DNA of 64,000 nucleotides, taken from NCBI RefSeq assembly GCF_039539485.1, contig NZ_BAABDF010000007.1, positions 1,364,001 to 1,428,000 of the forward strand, read 5' to 3'. The number at the start of each line of letters is the position of its first letter. Positions within the stretch are counted from its first letter, which is position 1. Positions 60,240 to 64,000 of the stretch are shown piece by piece. The stretch comes from Celeribacter arenosi. GTDB taxonomy: Bacteria > Pseudomonadota > Alphaproteobacteria > Rhodobacterales > Rhodobacteraceae. The notes beneath the pieces were generated by a model that saw only the letters and a list, made by a program, of their open reading frames with translations, made no database searches and was not told where the DNA came from. Position numbers and translations under genes: made by a program.

Positions 60240-61394
60240 CTACTTAACGGACCCGGCCAAAAGACCGCGCACGAGGTATTTCTGCATTGCGAAGAAGACA
60301 ACGAGCGGCACCGCGATGGACACAAAGGCCGCCGTTGCGAGGATTTCCCAATTGCCGCCTCGCGTACCGAGGAGCTCAACAATCTGACGCGTCATGACGG
60401 TGGTCTCCCCCGTGCTGTCGATCAAAAAGACCATCGCCACGAGAAGGTCGTTCCACGTCCACAGGAATTGGAAAATCGCGAAGGATGCGAGCGCGGGGAA
60501 AGAGAGCGGCAGGATGATCTTGGTGAAAATCTGGAAATCCGTAGCCCCGTCAACGCGCGCGTTTTCAATGATGTCCTTGGGCAATCCCACCATGTAGTTG
60601 CGCAACAGATAAATCGCGAGCGGTAGACCAAATCCGGTATGCGCTAACCAGACCCCGAGATATCCTTTGCCTATCCCGATTTGCAGGTGCAGCTTCAACA
60701 ACGGGATCAGCGCGAGTTGGAGCGGCACAACCAGCAACGCCACAATGAACGCGATCAATAGCGCGCGACCGGGGAAGTCCATCCAAGCCAGAGCATAGGC
60801 GGCGAATGCCGCGATCAGGATCGGGATCACCGTCGCAGGTATGGTTACGGTCATCGTATTGAAAAACGCTTTGCCCATCCCGCCGCGCGCATTGCTAGAA
60901 AACAACACGGTGCGGTAATTGTCCCAGGTGAATTCGGGTGGTGTTACGGCGGTAATGTAAATTCGCTCACCGCGTGCAGTTTCGAATGGCGCTTCGTTTT
61001 CAAACCGGTAGTCACCACTCTGCGCGACCATCAACCGGCCAACTTCTTCCAAATCGGCCGTTTCACCGGCAGCGTAGGCGGCAATATCACGCGATGAAAC
61101 GCCCCAGCGCGAAATCTCGCCCTGCTCAAGCCCCTCTTGGGCAAACAGATTGCCCTCGATCACCCACAGATCACCGTCCTGCGTCTGGTCATCCGACGAT
61201 GCGGTGCGCACCAGAATGCTCTGCTCTTGGGGAAACAACGCCTTCCACCACCCCGATGTCGAAATCTGGTCTGCCGTACGAAACGACGAAATCAGGAGGC
61301 CCACGGTGGGCATCATCCAAAGCACGACGAGTATCGCGACGGAGATGTGAACGGCCCATGTCAGGGTTGGTTTGCTGCCTGCGATATTATCCAT
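60240..61394 (-). CDS. aglG: Alpha-glucoside ABC permease AglG
   Basis: The protein has 384 residues, longer than simple MalG-type permeases because of a periplasmic insert (about 60-170) typical of AglG. Six helices follow, with the EAA loop IIENARVDGATDFQIFTKIILP. Carries the usual KYLVRGLLAGSVK C-terminus. The gene starts 10 bp after aglF. It pairs with AglF in the inner membrane. Confidence 0.93.
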   Translation of the reverse strand: MDNIAGSKPTLTWAVHISVAILVVLWMMPTVGLLISSFRTADQISTSGWWKALFPQEQSILVRTASSDDQTQDGDLWVIEGNLFAQEGLEQGEISRWGVSSRDIAAYAAGETADLEEVGRLMVAQSGDYRFENEAPFETARGERIYITAVTPPEFTWDNYRTVLFSSNARGGMGKAFFNTMTVTIPATVIPILIAAFAAYALAWMDFPGRALLIAFIVALLVVPLQLALIPLLKLHLQIGIGKGYLGVWLAHTGFGLPLAIYLLRNYMVGLPKDIIENARVDGATDFQIFTKIILPLSFPALASFAIFQFLWTWNDLLVAMVFLIDSTGETTVMTRQIVELLGTRGGNWEILATAAFVSIAVPLVVFFAMQKYLVRGLLAGSVK

Positions 61395-61404
61395 GTCCCT
61401 GCCC

Positions 61405-62406
61405 CTACTTCATTTCTTTACGGGCATTGTAGACGTTCCACACGAGGATCGGCATGACGAGAAGCATGATCACCATCGCTGCGGCCGAGCCTACGCCCCA
61501 ATCGCTGGCGCGGAAGAGTTTGTCATACATGTAGTTTGCCAGAACCTGCGTTTCCCACTGACCGTTCGTCATTGCGAAAACGATATCAAAGACCTTCAGG
61601 ACCACGATCGTGATTGTCGTCCACACCACCACGATCGTGCCCATGATCTGTGGTACCTTGATGCGAAAGAAGACCTGAAACGGGTTGGCGCCATCCACAA
61701 TGGCCGCCTCGATGGTCTCTTCCGGCACGCCACGTAGCGCCGCGGACAGAATAACCATCGCAAAACCGGTCTGGATCCAGACCAGAACGATCATGAGGAA
61801 GAAGTTGTTCCAGAACAGCTTGGTCAACCATTGCTGGGGTTCATCACCGCCCAGCATGAGATAGGCTGCGTTCAAAATGCCGATCTGATCAACGTCGATA
61901 GGGTTCGCGTGGTAAACCAGCCGCCAGATCACAGCCGCACCCACGAAGGAAATCGCCATCGGCATAAAGATCATCGATTTCGCGACACTACCCCATTTGA
62001 TCCGGTCGGTAAGCTGCGCCACGAGAAGACCAAAAGCCGTGGATGCCGCCGGCACAACAATAAGCCAGAGCATGTTGTTGCGCATCGCTTCCCAGAACTT
62101 AGGCTCCTTTGCCATCTGTCTGTAGTTGTCCAGACCGACAAAGGCACCGCCCTGCGACCGGTCCGTCAAAGACAGGCGAAGCGTTTCAAAGACCGGATAG
62201 GCCAGATAGAGCGTCAGCGCGAAAAGGGCCGGAAACAGGAACAGCCAAGGCCGCACCATGTTGGCGCGGTTGATATTGCGCCCTGCGTTCGGACCCTTGG
62301 CCGGGAAAATGAATTTATCGAGGATGATGTTGGAGAAATAGAAATAGCCGATGCATGCACCGACTCCGACCGCGATCGTGACAAGTGCCAATACTGCTGG
62401 ATGCAT
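61405..62406 (-). CDS. aglF: Alpha-glucoside ABC permease AglF
   Basis: The protein has 333 residues and about eight hydrophobic segments, including two N-terminal ones typical of MalF/AglF proteins. The EAA loop is TIEAAIVDGANPFQVFFRIKVP. It forms the channel with AglG. It lies 180 bp after aglE; a strong stem-loop in this gap probably sets the expression ratio between binding protein and permeases. Confidence 0.92.
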   Translation of the reverse strand: MHPAVLALVTIAVGVGACIGYFYFSNIILDKFIFPAKGPNAGRNINRANMVRPWLFLFPALFALTLYLAYPVFETLRLSLTDRSQGGAFVGLDNYRQMAKEPKFWEAMRNNMLWLIVVPAASTAFGLLVAQLTDRIKWGSVAKSMIFMPMAISFVGAAVIWRLVYHANPIDVDQIGILNAAYLMLGGDEPQQWLTKLFWNNFFLMIVLVWIQTGFAMVILSAALRGVPEETIEAAIVDGANPFQVFFRIKVPQIMGTIVVVWTTITIVVLKVFDIVFAMTNGQWETQVLANYMYDKLFRASDWGVGSAAAMVIMLLVMPILVWNVYNARKEMK

Positions 62407-62537
62407 TATCCAATCCTTCCCTTCAATCGCGACCGGAACGCAGAAACCTGTCCCAACTCATCTATTTCGGAGTCGGTTGCGATGCGAAGGCCGCGCAGAC
62501 GCGAACTTCGGATAGCAACCTGCATACAAACTAGGAT

Positions 62538-62568
62538 GCGCAACCCGGGAACACTCCCCGGATTGCGC
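62538..62568 (-). other. Stem-loop between aglE and aglF
   Basis: On the minus strand GCGCAATCCGGG pairs with CCCGGGTTGCGC (12 bp, one wobble) around an 8-nt loop. No T run follows, so it is more likely an mRNA stabiliser or partial attenuator downstream of the highly expressed binding-protein gene than a full terminator. Confidence 0.7.
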
Positions 62569-62586
62569 GATAATCTGGTCGACTGC

Positions 62587-63852
62587 TTACTTCAGGCTGT
62601 CCCAGCTGGCCTGGATCTCGGCCGCAACTTCTTCAGCTGGCGTGCCACCGGCGAAGTCAACCATACCGGTCCAGAAGGAACCAGCGCCCACACCACCGGG
62701 CATCAGGTCAGATGCGTCGAAGCGGAAAGTCGTGGCGGACAGAAGAATGTCGTTCATCGCTTTCAGGGTCGGGTCGGAGAACACAGATGTGTCTACGCCT
62801 TTGTGCGGTGTCAGGAAACCCTTCTGCGCCATCCATGCTTCGTGAGCGGCAGGTGTTTTCAGGAATTCAACGAACTCATGTGCAACGGGTGCATCGCTCG
62901 TGATTGCCCAAAGGGTACCAGCGCCCAGAACCGGGGAACCGAGATCTTTTTCGGCATAGGCAGGGAAGTAGAAGAAGTCAGCGTCTTCACCAACAACCGT
63001 ACCTTCAGGGAAGAAGGCGGGGATGAAGGATGCCTGACGGTGCATGTAGCACTGCGAAGGCACGCTGAAGAGGCCTTTGGGGCTATCACGGAAGTCCGTG
63101 GAAGCAACCGCTGCCTGACCACCGGACACATAGTCGTCCTGAATGAACCAACCGAATTCGTTGATCGCGCCGACGACGGCAGGATCATTGAACGGGATTT
63201 CGTTGGAAACCCACTTGTCGTAGACATCTGGCGACTGCGTGCGCAGCATCAGGTCTTCAACCCAGTCGGTTGCAGGCCAACCGGTTGCACCACCGGATCC
63301 CAGACCCACACACCATGCAGTTTCGCCATCATCGGCGATTTGCTGTGTGAGCGCCTTGAGCTCTTCCATGGTTGTCGGCACTTCGTAGCCAGCATCCGCG
63401 AAGTTGTCAGGCACATACCAAACGAGGGATTTCAGGTCGACTTTGTAGAAGAAACCGTAGAGGTGGTCTTCGCCGTCGGCACCCGCATAGGTGCCCAGAT
63501 CAACCCAGGACTGACCAGCAGCGTAGTTTTCAGCAACCCAGTCGCCGGTGCCATCAGCAAGCGGCGTCAGGAAACCGCGCGATGCGAGATCGGCGGCAAG
63601 GCCGGGCTGCGGGAATACGGCGATGTTTGGTGCGGAACCGGCTTCGGCATCGATCACGATCTGCGTTTCGAAGCTGTCGGAACCGACGTAGGACACGGTG
63701 TGGCCGGACTGCTCACGGAATACGTCCAGAACTTTCTGAACCTGCTCTTCGTCGGCACCGATCCACGGGCCAGCGATGGTGAGATTATCTGCCTGCACGC
63801 CGCCTGCCATGAGGGCAAGAGCGGCCGCGCCGGTTAGGAATGTATGTTTCAT
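62587..63852 (-). CDS. aglE: Alpha-glucoside-binding protein AglE
   Basis: This periplasmic solute-binding protein delivers alpha-glucosides to AglFG. It has 421 residues. The signal peptide is about 1-21 (LTGAAALALMAGGVQA), then DNLTIAGPWIG as in other AglE proteins. WLPxxx-type sugar residues are spread over the family 1 binding fold (GWPATDWVED; GGVGAGSFWTGM). GGGAGGCT precedes the ATG at 63852. First gene of the operon, with operator-like palindromes upstream. Confidence 0.93.
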   Translation of the reverse strand: MKHTFLTGAAALALMAGGVQADNLTIAGPWIGADEEQVQKVLDVFREQSGHTVSYVGSDSFETQIVIDAEAGSAPNIAVFPQPGLAADLASRGFLTPLADGTGDWVAENYAAGQSWVDLGTYAGADGEDHLYGFFYKVDLKSLVWYVPDNFADAGYEVPTTMEELKALTQQIADDGETAWCVGLGSGGATGWPATDWVEDLMLRTQSPDVYDKWVSNEIPFNDPAVVGAINEFGWFIQDDYVSGGQAAVASTDFRDSPKGLFSVPSQCYMHRQASFIPAFFPEGTVVGEDADFFYFPAYAEKDLGSPVLGAGTLWAITSDAPVAHEFVEFLKTPAAHEAWMAQKGFLTPHKGVDTSVFSDPTLKAMNDILLSATTFRFDASDLMPGGVGAGSFWTGMVDFAGGTPAEEVAAEIQASWDSLK

Positions 63853-63895
63853 TGGTAGCCTCCCAGCTTGATGCTCTGCATAGGCAGAGCGTTCG

Positions 63896-63907
63896 TTTCG
63901 ATCGAAA
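63896..63907. promoter_or_regulatory. 12-bp palindrome in the agl promoter
   Basis: TTTCGATCGAAA is a perfect palindrome 45 bp before the aglE start. It overlaps the likely transcription start, where a LacI-family repressor would be expected to act. Confidence 0.5.
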
Positions 63908-63934
63908 GCGTAGCACCACGGGATAAGGAATCAA
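63907..63934 (-). promoter_or_regulatory. Possible agl promoter
   Basis: On the minus strand TTGATT (63929-63934) and TACGCT (63907-63912) are separated by 16 bp, a reasonable -35/-10 pair. It lies between the two palindromes. Prediction by eye only. Confidence 0.35.
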
Positions 63935-63967
63935 TCCAATCCTCGCGCTGCGTGACAAGTCGTCACT

Positions 63968-63981
63968 TCAAAGCGCTTTGA
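63968..63981. promoter_or_regulatory. 14-bp LacI-type palindrome upstream of the agl operon
   Basis: TCAAAGCGCTTTGA is a perfect palindrome with the AAGCGCTT core typical of LacI/GalR-family operators such as those of AglR. It lies about 115-130 bp upstream of aglE. The regulator gene itself is not in the window and may follow to the right. Confidence 0.7.
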
Positions 63982-64000
63982 TCGCTGTATTTCTTCTGCT

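Noticed and set aside
61831..63837. 668-residue open frame on the plus strand
   Set aside because: Opposite aglE and aglF, both well supported. No domain is recognisable.
1..64000. CRISPR arrays, insertion sequences, prophage, tRNA or rRNA genes
   Set aside because: I looked for regularly spaced repeats, transposase or integrase genes and RNA-gene cores on both strands and found none.

Overview
The window is a stretch of chromosome from an alphaproteobacterium of the Rhodobacterales (Roseobacter/Rhodobacter group). The evidence is the dusB-ntrB-ntrC-ntrY-ntrX order, the DUF6456 and DUF6477 proteins, the CckA phosphorelay kinase, an alphaproteobacterial SOS box upstream of recA, a fused IspDF, and an aglEFGAK operon arranged as in Sinorhizobium. 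Genes are densely packed, often with 4-bp ATGA overlaps. I see no phage, transposon, CRISPR array, rRNA or tRNA. One assembly gap of 66 N (27021-27086) hides the 5' end of a polyphosphate kinase 2 gene.

Layout. 1-6967 (minus): nitrogen regulation, with dusB, ntrB, ntrC, ntrY and ntrX (cut by the window edge). 7136-10599 (plus): ispDF, pgpA, cinA C-terminal type, amtB. 10705-12820: coq10/ratA, hpt, a small membrane protein and a LysR regulator. 12928-14968 (plus): cytochrome c', a membrane-anchored diheme cytochrome c and a Met/His-rich periplasmic protein. 14972-18362 (minus): THUMP RNA methyltransferase, lipA, DUF6456. 18718-26980 (plus): DUF6477, guaA, ABM monooxygenase-like protein, two EamA exporters, a FadL-like porin, a P-loop protein, metA (acetyl-transferring type by its specificity residue), an alpha/beta hydrolase. 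27087-28534: ppk2 and a TetR regulator. 28550-31321 (minus): polyamine-type ABC transporter without its binding protein. 31395-33280: an SGNH-like and GSCFA pair. 33480-36242 (minus): rpsI, rplM, a membrane protein and a VPLPA-CTERM surface protein. 36604-39318 (plus): icd and two tandem YitT proteins. 39341-41426 (minus): M48 peptidase and DUF898 protein. 41632-43446: typA. 43476-44735 (minus): a 53-residue acidic protein and a V8-like serine protease that share a peptide motif. 45170-46495: two VOC proteins and a DUF1330 protein. 46500-56180: alaS, recA, cckA, rsmB-like, a VOC protein, guaB. 56289-57290: TDT-family transporter. 57446-63852 (minus): alpha-glucoside uptake and hydrolysis operon aglEFGAK with LacI-type palindromes upstream.

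How the genes work together. The Ntr proteins sense and answer nitrogen status, and amtB nearby imports ammonium. NtrC and NtrX both lack the GAFTGA loop needed for sigma-54 contact, so this Ntr system probably acts with a different sigma factor. guaA and guaB (35 kb apart) with hpt cover guanine nucleotide synthesis and salvage. The agl operon encodes a complete binding-protein-dependent transporter and its cytoplasmic glucosidase.

The least explained unit is the protease and small acidic protein pair at 43476-44735. Both carry a WTxxEMxEAxP motif, neither has a signal peptide, and they are flanked by inverted repeats. This is the best candidate here for an undescribed system.
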